Of a stretch of DNA of 64,000 nt, positions 56,898-64,000 are shown piece after piece. A model generated the notes under the pieces. That model was not told the origin of the DNA and ran no database searches. It saw nothing but the letters and a program-made list of their open reading frames with translations. The stretch's first letter is position 1. The number at the start of each line of letters is the position of its first letter. The stretch covers positions 87,945 through 151,944 of the forward strand of contig NZ_NTGA01000015.1 in NCBI RefSeq assembly GCF_002289575.1, written 5' to 3'. The DNA is from Dietzia natronolimnaea. GTDB lineage: Bacteria; Actinomycetota; Actinomycetes; Mycobacteriales; Mycobacteriaceae. The translations under genes and the position numbers were made by a program.

Positions 56898-57307
56898 CCG
56901 ACCCCTTCCCCGGTTCCGAACCCTCCGACTTCAGTGCCAGACCCGACGTGTGCGGCCTCGACGGTGCCCCGCTCGCCGAGGCCTCGTCCCTCGGCCTGCA
57001 CGTCCCGGTCGGTGACGGTGTCCTCGATCTCGGTTCTCCCGAGGCGGATCTCGACGGCGACGGGTTCATGGAGGCCGTCACCCGGGGGGACGGCCGGGGG
57101 CTCACCGTCTACACGGACGTCGACGGCGACGGGACGGTCGACCATGTCTCGACGGTCCGGTTCGACGGCAGCTACGACTCCTGGCGACTGGCCAATCCCG
57201 CGGAGGGGGTCCCGTTCGGGGGCTTCACCAACGAGGCCCGTGCCGGGTCCCCCGAATCGTCACCGACCCCGGCCCGGTGGGAACGCATCGACCACGGCCA
57301 CATCTGA
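56894..57307 (+). CDS. small DUF6802-like protein with DxDxDG motifs
   Basis: This 137-residue protein has two Ca2+-binding-type loops: ADLDGDGFMEAV and TDVDGDGTVDHV (DxDxDG-x3-(D/E)), as in dockerin/FG-GAP-like repeats and the actinobacterial DUF6802 family. No signal peptide is evident. The ATG overlaps the stop of the previous gene (ATGA), so it is the last gene of a three-gene operon. Function unknown; a divalent-cation-binding role is suggested by the motifs. Confidence 0.65.
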   Translation: MTDPFPGSEPSDFSARPDVCGLDGAPLAEASSLGLHVPVGDGVLDLGSPEADLDGDGFMEAVTRGDGRGLTVYTDVDGDGTVDHVSTVRFDGSYDSWRLANPAEGVPFGGFTNEARAGSPESSPTPARWERIDHGHI

Positions 57308-57420
57308 AAAGTTGAGGCATTGCTCACGTCGGGGCCACGATCGGGGCCCGGAAGGCGGCGGGACCATCGGGTTGACGATAGTGTGTGATCGATACCATGC
57401 ACCGTGTACGAGGAGCTGTG

Positions 57421-59247
57421 ATGACCACCACCACCATTCCCGGCCTCGAGGGTCAGGCGCCAACCGATCACGCGGAGATGCTCGCGTGGGTCGCCGAGGT
57501 CGCCGAACTGACCCAGCCGGAGCGGGTCGTCTTCGCGGACGGCTCGGACGAGGAGTGGGACCGCCTCACGACGGAACTGGTGGAGCACGGCACCTTCGTG
57601 AAACTCGACGAGTCCAAGAAGCCCAACTCGTTCCTCGCCCAGTCCGACCCCAAGGACGTCGCGCGGGTCGAGTCGCGGACGTTCATCTGCTCGGAGACCG
57701 CGGAGGGCGCCGGCCCCACCAACAACTGGCGGGACCCGGCCGAGATGCGCGGCCACATGACCGAGCTGTTCCGCGGCAGCATGCGTGGTCGCACGATGTA
57801 CGTCGTGCCCTACTGCATGGGCCCCCTCGAGGCCGAGGACCCCAAGCTCGGCATCGAGCTCTCCGACTCCGCCTACGTCGTGGTGTCCATGAAGATCATG
57901 ACCCGCATGGGCACCGCCGCGCTGGAGAAGATCGGCTCCGACGGCGAGTACGTCAAGGGCCTGCACACCGTGGGTGCGCCCCTCGAGCCCGGCCAGCACG
58001 ACGTCCCGTGGCCGTGCAACGAGGAGAAGTACATCACCCATTTCCCGGAGACCCGAGAGATCTGGTCGTTCGGATCCGGGTACGGCGGCAACGCGCTGCT
58101 GGGCAAGAAGTGTTTCGCCCTGCGGATCGCCTCCGCGATGGCCCGTGACGAGGGCTGGATGGCCGAGCACATGCTCATCCTCAAGCTCATCTCCCCGGAG
58201 GACAAGGTCTACTTCATCGCCGCGGCGTTCCCGGCCGCGTGCGGCAAGACCAACCTCGCCATGCTGCAGCCGACCATCGAGGGGTGGCGCGCCGAGGTCG
58301 TGGGGGACGACATCGCCTGGATGCGCTTCGGCGAGGACGGCCGACTCTTCGCGGTCAACCCCGAGTACGGCTTCTTCGGTGTCGCCCCCGGCACCAACTA
58401 CTCGTCGAACCCCAACGCGATGAAGACGCTGGAGGCGGGCAACTCGATCTACACCAATGTCGCCCTCACGGACGACGGTGACGTGTGGTGGGAGGATCTG
58501 GAGGGAACCCCGGACCACCTGATCGACTGGCTCGGCAACGACTGGACGCCCGTGGGCGACGGCGGGGCGGGCAACGCCGCCCACCCCAACTCCCGCTACT
58601 GCGTGCCGATCAACCAGTGCCCGGTCACGGCCGAGGAGTTCAACTCCCCGGAGGGCGTGCCGATCTCGGCCATCCTGTTCGGCGGGCGCCGGGCGGACAC
58701 CGTGCCTCTGGTGAGCGAGGCACACTCGTGGAACCACGGCGTCTACATCGGGGCCACCCTCTCCTCCGGCCAGACCGCGGCCGCGGAGGGCAAGGTCGGT
58801 GCGGTCCGCCGGGACCCGATGGCGATGCTGCCCTTCATCGGATACAACGTCGGTGACTACTTCCAGCACTGGGTGGACATGGGCGAGCGCGGTGGCGACA
58901 AGATGCCCAAGGTCTTTCTGGTCAACTGGTTCCGCAAGGGCGCGGACGGCCGCTTCCTCTGGCCCGGTTTCGGTGAGAACAGCCGCGTTCTGAAGTGGGT
59001 CGTGGACCGTATCGAGGGCCGCGTCGAGGCGGACGAGACCGTTGCGGGGTTCACCGCCCGCGCCGCGGACATCGACCTCACCGGACTCGACACCCCGGTC
59101 AAGGACGTCGAGGAAGCGCTGGCGATCGACCCCGAGGAGTGGCGCCGCGAGCTCCCGCTCATCACCGAGTGGTTGGACTTCTGCGGGCCCAAGGTCCCGT
59201 CCGAGGTGCACGAGCAGTTCGCCGCACTCAAGGAGCGCCTGGGCTGA
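57421..59247 (+). CDS. pckG: GTP-dependent phosphoenolpyruvate carboxykinase
   Basis: This 608-residue enzyme (EC 4.1.1.32) converts oxaloacetate and GTP to phosphoenolpyruvate, the first step of gluconeogenesis. Diagnostic motifs: [12 protein letters not shown] (kinase-1a P-loop with the reactive Cys), VGDDIAWM (kinase 2 metal site), [12 protein letters not shown] and [13 protein letters not shown] lies 7 bases before the ATG. Length matches actinobacterial PckA (about 606). It is 113 bases after the upstream operon, with its own promoter region; a terminator follows. Confidence 0.97.
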   Translation: MTTTTIPGLEGQAPTDHAEMLAWVAEVAELTQPERVVFADGSDEEWDRLTTELVEHGTFVKLDESKKPNSFLAQSDPKDVARVESRTFICSETAEGAGPTNNWRDPAEMRGHMTELFRGSMRGRTMYVVPYCMGPLEAEDPKLGIELSDSAYVVVSMKIMTRMGTAALEKIGSDGEYVKGLHTVGAPLEPGQHDVPWPCNEEKYITHFPETREIWSFGSGYGGNALLGKKCFALRIASAMARDEGWMAEHMLILKLISPEDKVYFIAAAFPAACGKTNLAMLQPTIEGWRAEVVGDDIAWMRFGEDGRLFAVNPEYGFFGVAPGTNYSSNPNAMKTLEAGNSIYTNVALTDDGDVWWEDLEGTPDHLIDWLGNDWTPVGDGGAGNAAHPNSRYCVPINQCPVTAEEFNSPEGVPISAILFGGRRADTVPLVSEAHSWNHGVYIGATLSSGQTAAAEGKVGAVRRDPMAMLPFIGYNVGDYFQHWVDMGERGGDKMPKVFLVNWFRKGADGRFLWPGFGENSRVLKWVVDRIEGRVEADETVAGFTARAADIDLTGLDTPVKDVEEALAIDPEEWRRELPLITEWLDFCGPKVPSEVHEQFAALKERLG

Positions 59248-59264
59248 CGGGTCGGGCTGACGGG
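59241..59264 (+). repeat. 11-bp duplication of the pckG stop context
   Basis: GGGCTGACGGG occurs at 59241-59251, containing the stop codon, and again at 59254-59264. Confidence 0.85.
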
Positions 59265-59288
59265 CCGCACCCTGCGAGGGTGCGGCCC
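59262..59288 (+). terminator. pckG terminator
   Basis: GGGCCGCACCC (59262-59272) and GGGTGCGGCCC (59278-59288) form a perfect 11-bp stem with a 5-base loop. Confidence 0.8.
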
Positions 59289-59358
59289 GCCCGCGATCCG
59301 TGTGACCGACGCCCCTTTCCAAGATCCCCGATCAGTGAGACAGTGGTCGCGTCATCAA

Positions 59359-59364
59359 TACACT
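59359..59364 (+). promoter_or_regulatory. leaderless -10 TACACT of the kinase operon
   Basis: TACACT ends 6 bases before the ATG at 59371, placing the transcript start at or next to that codon. Confidence 0.55.
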
Positions 59365-59370
59365 GGGCGC

Positions 59371-59391
59371 ATGAGTGGAGAAGTGGGATGA
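59371..59391 (+). CDS. 6-aa leaderless leader peptide MSGEVG
   Basis: The ATG at 59371 lies 6 bases after a TACACT -10, and the frame runs six codons (MSGEVG) to a TGA that overlaps the ATG of the next gene (ATGA at 59388-59391). A leaderless ribosome would therefore finish at the start of the secreted-protein gene, whose own GTGGAG ribosome binding site lies inside this mini-ORF. This is an inference from spacing; the alternative is a simple short leader. Confidence 0.5.
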   Translation: MSGEVG

Positions 59392-60086
59392 GACTCGCCG
59401 CTGTCGGTCTCATCGCCGTCCTCGCCGGAGGGGTGGGGGTCGCGGCGGCAGCCGTGGTGCTCGGCCCCGTGGACACCCCGGCACCCCCCGTCGATGAGGT
59501 CGCCGACCAAGCCGCCGAACCGCGATCGGACCCCCTGGCCGACAGCGGTGGCACCCTCATCGAGGGATCGAGACCGCACCTGACGGTGCGTTCCGGTATG
59601 CCCTCGGTCATGCTCGCCGGCACGATCCCGGGATTCCTCGCACTCCTGCCCGCCTCGGCGAGCACGCTGCCCACCCTCGCGCCGTTCTCGGACGCGACCG
59701 GCGGGCCGGGTACTCCCCTCCCCGCTCGTCGAGCGGGTCCGTCCGCCGTCACTCCGGGGGTCGGGAGCCCGACCTCCACGAGCCGGATCCCCGCCCCCGC
59801 ACCGGACGGCGGCGCCACCTCCGCCCCGTCGGCGGCGGCTCCCCGACCCCCGGCCGTCGGGGGTCCGGCCATCCTCTCGACAGACGTCGAGGTGGCGCCC
59901 GTGGCGGTCCCACCCGCGGTCGGAGCGCCCCCGATGGACCGCCCACCACCGCCGCACGCCGCGGGCACCGGTCGCCCCGACCACGCGGGTACCACCGGGC
60001 CTCCGGCACACGCCGCCGTCACCCCGCGCGGCGACGGTCCACCCCGCGACTCCTCGCGGACCGACGCCCGGCCCACACCGGGGTGA
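59388..60086 (+). CDS. secreted or anchored Pro/Ala-rich protein, kinase-linked
   Basis: This 232-residue protein has an N-terminal membrane helix or signal (MRLAAVGLIAVLAGGVGVAA). It is followed by a low-complexity extracytoplasmic region rich in Pro, Ala, Thr and Gly, with no recognisable domain. Its stop overlaps the histidine kinase GTG by 4 bases (GTGA), so the two are co-translated. It could be a wall-spanning accessory or signal-sensing partner of the kinase. I do not recognise a family. Confidence 0.65.
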   Translation: MRLAAVGLIAVLAGGVGVAAAAVVLGPVDTPAPPVDEVADQAAEPRSDPLADSGGTLIEGSRPHLTVRSGMPSVMLAGTIPGFLALLPASASTLPTLAPFSDATGGPGTPLPARRAGPSAVTPGVGSPTSTSRIPAPAPDGGATSAPSAAAPRPPAVGGPAILSTDVEVAPVAVPPAVGAPPMDRPPPPHAAGTGRPDHAGTTGPPAHAAVTPRGDGPPRDSSRTDARPTPG

Positions 60087-61618
60087 CCCCGCGGCTCGGC
60101 AGCGCTCGCTCGGTCCGGTGGTGGTACTCGGCACGCCTGCGCATCACGCTCGGCATCACGCTCACCTCGGCGGCCGTGTTCACCGCGATGGTCCTGTTCA
60201 CCCTGCAGGTGCTCTACCTCACGGCTGAGCGGACGACGGACCTGCGACTCAATCGGGAGGCCGCCGACTTCACGACCTTCATCGACGCCGGGGTGCTGCC
60301 GTCGTCCGAGACGGAGGACCCCACCACCGAGCAACTCATCCGTGCCTATCTGGCCCAGCAGTATCCGTCGTCCGAACTGCTCCTCGTGGGGACCGCCACC
60401 ACGTCGGGCACGCAGTTCACGCTCTCGAGGTTCAGCGCGGAGGACGACACACTCTTCCCCCCGTCCATGCGGTCCCAGATCCAGCGGATCGGTCTGGTGT
60501 CAGACGAGGGGTCGGGAGTCATCAACGGCACCGTGCGCTGGCGGAAGGCCGAGGTCGACGGCCCCGCGGGCCCGGCCAACATCGTCGTCGCGATCAGTGA
60601 CGCCCCCACCCGGGAGGACACCGACCGCGTCGCCGACCTGCTGCTGAGCACCGGCGCCGGCGGCATCGTCCTCAGCGCGCTCGTGGCCTGGCTCCTGGCC
60701 GGCCGGATGATCGTCCCGGTCCGTCGGATCCGCGAGGCCGCGGAGACGATCTCGGCCGCAGACCTCTCCCGTCGGGTCCCGGTCGACGGACCCGACGAGA
60801 TCGTCTCACTGGCCGACACGGTCAACGCGATGCTCGAGCGCGTGGAGGAGGCCTACCGGACCCAGAGGGAGTTCCTCGACGATGCCGGCCACGAACTGCG
60901 CACCCCCCTCACCGTGGTGCAGGGCAACCTCGACCTCATGCCCGAGGACCCCGATGCCCGGGCGGAGACGACCCGGATCATGCAGGACGAGTTGTCGCGG
61001 ATGACCCGGATCGTCGAGGACCTGCTCACCCTCGCGCGGTCCGATCGGCCGGACTTCCTCCGGACCGCCCCCACGGACGTGGCGGAACTGGTGTTGGACG
61101 TCGAGGCCAAGATCGACGTGATCGCGGACCGGGAGTGGACGGTGCTCCCGTACGCGGAGGACATCGCCCTGCTGGACCAGCATCGGATCACCCAGGCTCT
61201 CATCCAGTTCTGCTCCAACGCCGTCCGGTTCACGGGCCCGGGCGACGTCATCGAGATCGGGTGCCGCGCCATCGCCGCCGGGGACCCGACGGTCACCGAC
61301 GACATGGCGGCGGGCCCGCTGCCCGACCCGCCGGAACGCGAGACCTACCGCCGACGCCTGTTGTGGTGGGTGCGGGACACGGGGCCCGGTGTCCCACCCG
61401 GCGAGGAGGAGAGCATCTTCGAGCGGTTCCACACCGCCCGCGGGCAGCTCCGCGACGGGCGCGGGGGTACCGGGCTGGGACTGGCCATCGTCGCGACGAT
61501 CGCCCGGGCACACGGCGGGCGTGCGTTCGCCTTCAACGCCAAGGGCGGGGGGGCCGCCTTCTGCATCGTCGTCCCCTGTGTCCCCGCGAGCAACGACCCA
61601 GGGGACGACACGGACTGA
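60083..61618 (+). CDS. membrane sensor histidine kinase
   Basis: This 511-residue kinase has TM1 (about 20-43), an extracytoplasmic sensor domain (about 45-185), TM2 (about 190-210), HAMP (IVPVRRIREAAETI...), the HisKA dimerisation domain with phospho-acceptor His270 in DDAGHELRTPL, and an ATPase domain with N-box (FCSNAVRF), G1 (VRDTGPGVPPG), F-box (FERF) and G2 (GTGLGLAI). The start is GTG. It pairs with the response regulator 60 bases downstream. The signal is unknown. Confidence 0.93.
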   Translation: MTPRLGSARSVRWWYSARLRITLGITLTSAAVFTAMVLFTLQVLYLTAERTTDLRLNREAADFTTFIDAGVLPSSETEDPTTEQLIRAYLAQQYPSSELLLVGTATTSGTQFTLSRFSAEDDTLFPPSMRSQIQRIGLVSDEGSGVINGTVRWRKAEVDGPAGPANIVVAISDAPTREDTDRVADLLLSTGAGGIVLSALVAWLLAGRMIVPVRRIREAAETISAADLSRRVPVDGPDEIVSLADTVNAMLERVEEAYRTQREFLDDAGHELRTPLTVVQGNLDLMPEDPDARAETTRIMQDELSRMTRIVEDLLTLARSDRPDFLRTAPTDVAELVLDVEAKIDVIADREWTVLPYAEDIALLDQHRITQALIQFCSNAVRFTGPGDVIEIGCRAIAAGDPTVTDDMAAGPLPDPPERETYRRRLLWWVRDTGPGVPPGEEESIFERFHTARGQLRDGRGGTGLGLAIVATIARAHGGRAFAFNAKGGGAAFCIVVPCVPASNDPGDDTD

Positions 61619-61678
61619 TGTGACGCTCGAAACACGGGTTCCCCGTGGGATACTCCATTGTCGGAGAAGGAGGGTTGC

Positions 61679-62341
61679 ATGACGAATGTTCTCGTCGTGG
61701 AGGATGACGATCTCATCCGCTCGGTACTGGTCAAGGCACTCGGCGGCGCCGAGTACACCGCACTCGAGGCGGTGGACGGGGAGAGCGCGCGGTCCATCCT
61801 GTCGACCATCTCCGACATCGACCTGATGTTGCTCGACATCGGGCTGCCGGACGTCGACGGCCTGACTCTGCTCCGTGAGGCGCGCGACCGCGGCTTCGCC
61901 GCACCCGTCATCATCCTCACGGCCCGCGACACCGTCGCGAACACCGTGGAGGGACTGGACTCCGGTGCCAACGACTACATGGTCAAGCCGTTCCGGGTGC
62001 CGGAGCTACTGGCCCGCATCCGGCTCCGTCTGCGCGAGCACGAGGCGTCGGAGGATCCGGGGATCCTCGAGCACGCCGGGATGCGGCTGGACATCCGCAC
62101 CCGCCGGGTCGAGGTCGACGGTCGCATCCAGGAACTGACCAACCGTGAGTACTCGCTGCTGGAGATGCTGCTGCGCAACAAGGGCGAGACCATCAGCCGT
62201 GAGCAGTTGCTCGAGAGCGTGTGGGGCATGGACTTCGACCCCGGTTCGAACATCGTCAACGTCTACATCCGGTCGTTGCGACGCAAGATCGGCGAGAACA
62301 AGGTCCACACCGTGCGGGGCGTCGGCTACCGCGTGGAGTGA
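61679..62341 (+). CDS. OmpR-family response regulator
   Basis: This 220-residue two-domain regulator has a receiver with the acidic pair in VVEDDDLI, phospho-acceptor Asp53 in LLDIGLPDVDG, Thr in ILTARD and Lys in YMVKPF. The C-terminal winged helix includes LTNREYSLLEMLLRN and NVYIRSLRRKIG. AAGGAGG lies 6 bases before the ATG at 61679; the open frame seven codons upstream begins with TTG. It acts with the histidine kinase. Confidence 0.95.
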   Translation: MTNVLVVEDDDLIRSVLVKALGGAEYTALEAVDGESARSILSTISDIDLMLLDIGLPDVDGLTLLREARDRGFAAPVIILTARDTVANTVEGLDSGANDYMVKPFRVPELLARIRLRLREHEASEDPGILEHAGMRLDIRTRRVEVDGRIQELTNREYSLLEMLLRNKGETISREQLLESVWGMDFDPGSNIVNVYIRSLRRKIGENKVHTVRGVGYRVE

Positions 62342-62369
62342 GCTCGCGGGTGACCGCGTCGGCCCCGGT

Positions 62370-62404
62370 GGCGGGCCGGTAACCCGGTGGGGTCCCGGCC
62401 CGCC
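62370..62404. terminator. bidirectional hairpin between convergent genes
   Basis: GGCGGGCCGG (62370-62379) and CCGGCCCGCC (62395-62404) form a perfect 10-bp stem with a 15-base loop between the response regulator and the aldehyde dehydrogenase. Confidence 0.6.
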
Positions 62405-62427
62405 GGTGGCGTGGCGCGGTCAGCCGC

Positions 62428-63900
62428 TCACCGCGTGGGGGGCTCCCACCCGAACGGCATGAGCACGCTCTGCAGTTCGCAGTAGGCGTCCAGCCCCTCG
62501 GGCCCGTTCTCGCGTCCGAGTCCGGAGTTCTTGAAGCCGCCGAACGGCGCGCTCGGGTCGAAGGCGTACCAGTTGATGCCCATCGTGCCGGTGCGCACCC
62601 GCTGCGCCACGGCGAGCGCGGCGTCCGGGTCGGCCGAGTAGACGGCGCCGGCGAGGCCGAACTCGGAGTCGTTGGCGATCTGCACGGCCTCGTCGACGGT
62701 GTCGTACGCGATGACCTGGAGCACGGGCCCGAAGATCTCCTCCTGGGCGATGGTCATGGAGTTGTCGACGTCGGTGAACACGGTCGGCTGGACGAAGGCG
62801 CCCTCGGCGACGCCGGCTGGCAGCCCCTCGACCCGGCCGCCACCGTAGGCGAGGGTCGCGCCCTCCTCGACACCCGTGCGGATGTACCCTTCGACGCTGT
62901 CCTTCTGCTTGTGGTTGGCCAGCGGCCCGAACGCGGTGCCCTCGTCGGACGGGTCTCCGACCGGCATGGCCTTGACGTTCTCCACCAGCGCGTCGACCAC
63001 CTCGGCGTAGCGCGACCGGGGTGCGAGGATGCGGTTCTGGGACACGCACGCCTGTCCGGAGTTCATCAGCGCGGAGAACACCATGGTGCCCGCGTGGGCG
63101 GCGATGTCCGCGTCCTCGAGGATGATCGCGGCGCTCTTCCCGCCGAGCTCGAGCGAACACCGGGTGAGGTTCCGGGCGGCGATGCCGGCGATGTGCTTTC
63201 CGACATCGGTGGATCCCGTGAACGAGATCTTGTCGACCTCCGGGTGGGAGACCAGGTGGTCGCCCACGGAACTGGGGCCGGTGACGACCGACAGCACCCC
63301 CTCCGGCAGCCCGGCCTCGCGGAACAGGTCCGCCAGCCACAGGGCGGAGAGCGGGGTCGCGGAGGACGGCTTGAGGATCACCGAGCTGCCCGAGAGCAGG
63401 GCCGGGCCGAGCTTTGCCGAGTTGAGGTAGAGCGGGACGTTCCACGCGGTGACGGCGGCGACCACCCCGACGGGCTGGCGGGTCACCACGGAGGCGCCGA
63501 AGTCACCCTGCCGCACCTCGGACCACGGGAAGTCGGTGGCCAGCCCCGCGTAGTAGCGCAGCACTGCGAGGGTGGGCGTCACCTGGATCATCGCAGCCGT
63601 GCCCGTGGGAGTGCCCATCTCGTCGGAGAGGATCCGGCAGACCTCTCCCTGGCGCTCCTCGAGCATGTCGGCGACCCGGCCGATCAGTGCGCCACGCTCC
63701 GCGGGCGGGGTGCGCCGCCACACGCCCGACTCGAAGGAGTCGCGGGCCTGGTTGACCATCTCGTCGACGTCCTCGGTGGTGGTCTCGGCCACCCTCCCGA
63801 CGACGGCGTTCGTGGCCGGGGACGTCACCTCGAGAACACCCGTGGTGATGGGATCGGTCCAGCGGGTGCCGGAGAAGAGTTTGTCATGGACGACGACCAC
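62428..63900 (-). CDS. NAD(P)-dependent aldehyde dehydrogenase
   Basis: This 490-residue ALDH-superfamily enzyme oxidises an aldehyde to an acid. Landmarks: the TAWNVPL oxyanion Asn region, KPSSATPLSA, SFTGSTDVG cofactor loop, LELGGKSA (general-base Glu), SGQACVSQNR (nucleophilic Cys) and EEIFGPVL. I chose the GTG at 63900 because GGAGGT lies 3 bases upstream and the length then fits the family; the frame is open to 63996. The substrate is unknown. Bases 63901-64000 hold only its leader. Confidence 0.9.
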   Translation of the reverse strand: MVVVHDKLFSGTRWTDPITTGVLEVTSPATNAVVGRVAETTTEDVDEMVNQARDSFESGVWRRTPPAERGALIGRVADMLEERQGEVCRILSDEMGTPTGTAAMIQVTPTLAVLRYYAGLATDFPWSEVRQGDFGASVVTRQPVGVVAAVTAWNVPLYLNSAKLGPALLSGSSVILKPSSATPLSALWLADLFREAGLPEGVLSVVTGPSSVGDHLVSHPEVDKISFTGSTDVGKHIAGIAARNLTRCSLELGGKSAAIILEDADIAAHAGTMVFSALMNSGQACVSQNRILAPRSRYAEVVDALVENVKAMPVGDPSDEGTAFGPLANHKQKDSVEGYIRTGVEEGATLAYGGGRVEGLPAGVAEGAFVQPTVFTDVDNSMTIAQEEIFGPVLQVIAYDTVDEAVQIANDSEFGLAGAVYSADPDAALAVAQRVRTGTMGINWYAFDPSAPFGGFKNSGLGRENGPEGLDAYCELQSVLMPFGWEPPTR

Positions 63901-64000
63901 GGGGACCTCCGCGAGGTAGAAAACGAGAACACGTTCCACCCATGGTAGACGAGTGTCCGACTTCGCGCGGCGGCTAGGAGCGTGGGTCAGTAACACGCCA

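Noticed and set aside
1..64000. CRISPR arrays, tRNA or rRNA genes
   Set aside because: No regularly spaced palindromic repeats, no cloverleaf-like sequences with the T-loop pattern, and no rRNA-like stretches were seen by eye.

Overview
The window is G+C-rich, densely coded DNA from a mycolic-acid actinomycete (order Mycobacteriales). The best anchor is the right half: an LPG-synthase-type membrane protein, mmpL3 (trehalose monomycolate exporter), a NYN-domain protein, trmB, two Rv0209/Rv0210-like genes and pckG, in the order known from the Mycobacterium rv0204c-rv0211 region. The class E sortase, DUF222/13E12-type HNH protein, YkuD L,D-transpeptidases and DesA3-like desaturase fit the same group. 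Dietzia or a close relative is my best guess; that genus call is inference.

Layout. 1-4.3 kb: a partial MFS transporter, an SRPBCC protein, a FabH-type ketoacyl synthase and a secreted SGNH hydrolase. 4.5-7.6 kb: a minus-strand cluster of Nudix hydrolase, His-rich membrane protein, PCu(A)C copper chaperone and Tat-exported DyP peroxidase. 7.7-12.4 kb: a secreted protein built from SL(D/E)xx repeats, an unrecognised 483-aa protein, PspA and a second SRPBCC protein. 12.7-19.1 kb: a 13E12-type HNH protein, a NYN ribonuclease-like protein, an SDR, a 43-aa peptide, a fatty-acid desaturase with a palindrome at its start codon, and a TetR regulator. 19.5-27.2 kb: a complete Tad/Flp pilus cluster (flp, tadE, tadG-like, cpaB, cpaE, cpaF, tadB, tadC, prepilin peptidase). 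27.2-31.6 kb: a MacB-like ABC pair and a pseudouridine synthase. 31.7-37.8 kb: a 39-aa peptide, stress proteins, TetR regulators, sortase E and lipoproteins. 38.4-43.4 kb: tandem L,D-transpeptidases, tandem lipases and a DapB-like oxidoreductase. 43.4-49.4 kb: an M13 peptidase, membrane proteins, a pentapeptide-repeat protein, a GH25 muramidase and DUF3054. 49.4-59.2 kb: the mmpL3-trmB-pckG locus. 59.4-64 kb: a secreted Pro-rich protein, a histidine kinase and a response regulator, then an aldehyde dehydrogenase.

Much of the content concerns the cell envelope: mycolate export, peptidoglycan 3-3 cross-linking and hydrolysis, pilus assembly, lipoproteins and secreted lipases. Two signals run across the window. 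First, many genes have a TANNNT -10 hexamer 6-7 nt before the start codon and no ribosome binding site, as expected for leaderless mRNAs. One of these appears to drive a 6-codon leader ORF coupled to the histidine-kinase operon. Second, short tandem duplications (11-24 bp) recur at gene boundaries, often copying the stop-codon context. Two CRP/GlxR-like sites (AGTGA-N6-TCACT) lie before the Tad cluster and in the promoter region of the repeat-protein/483-aa gene pair.

I saw no rRNA, tRNA, CRISPR array, insertion sequence or prophage. All assignments were made by eye from sequence motifs; no database search was run.
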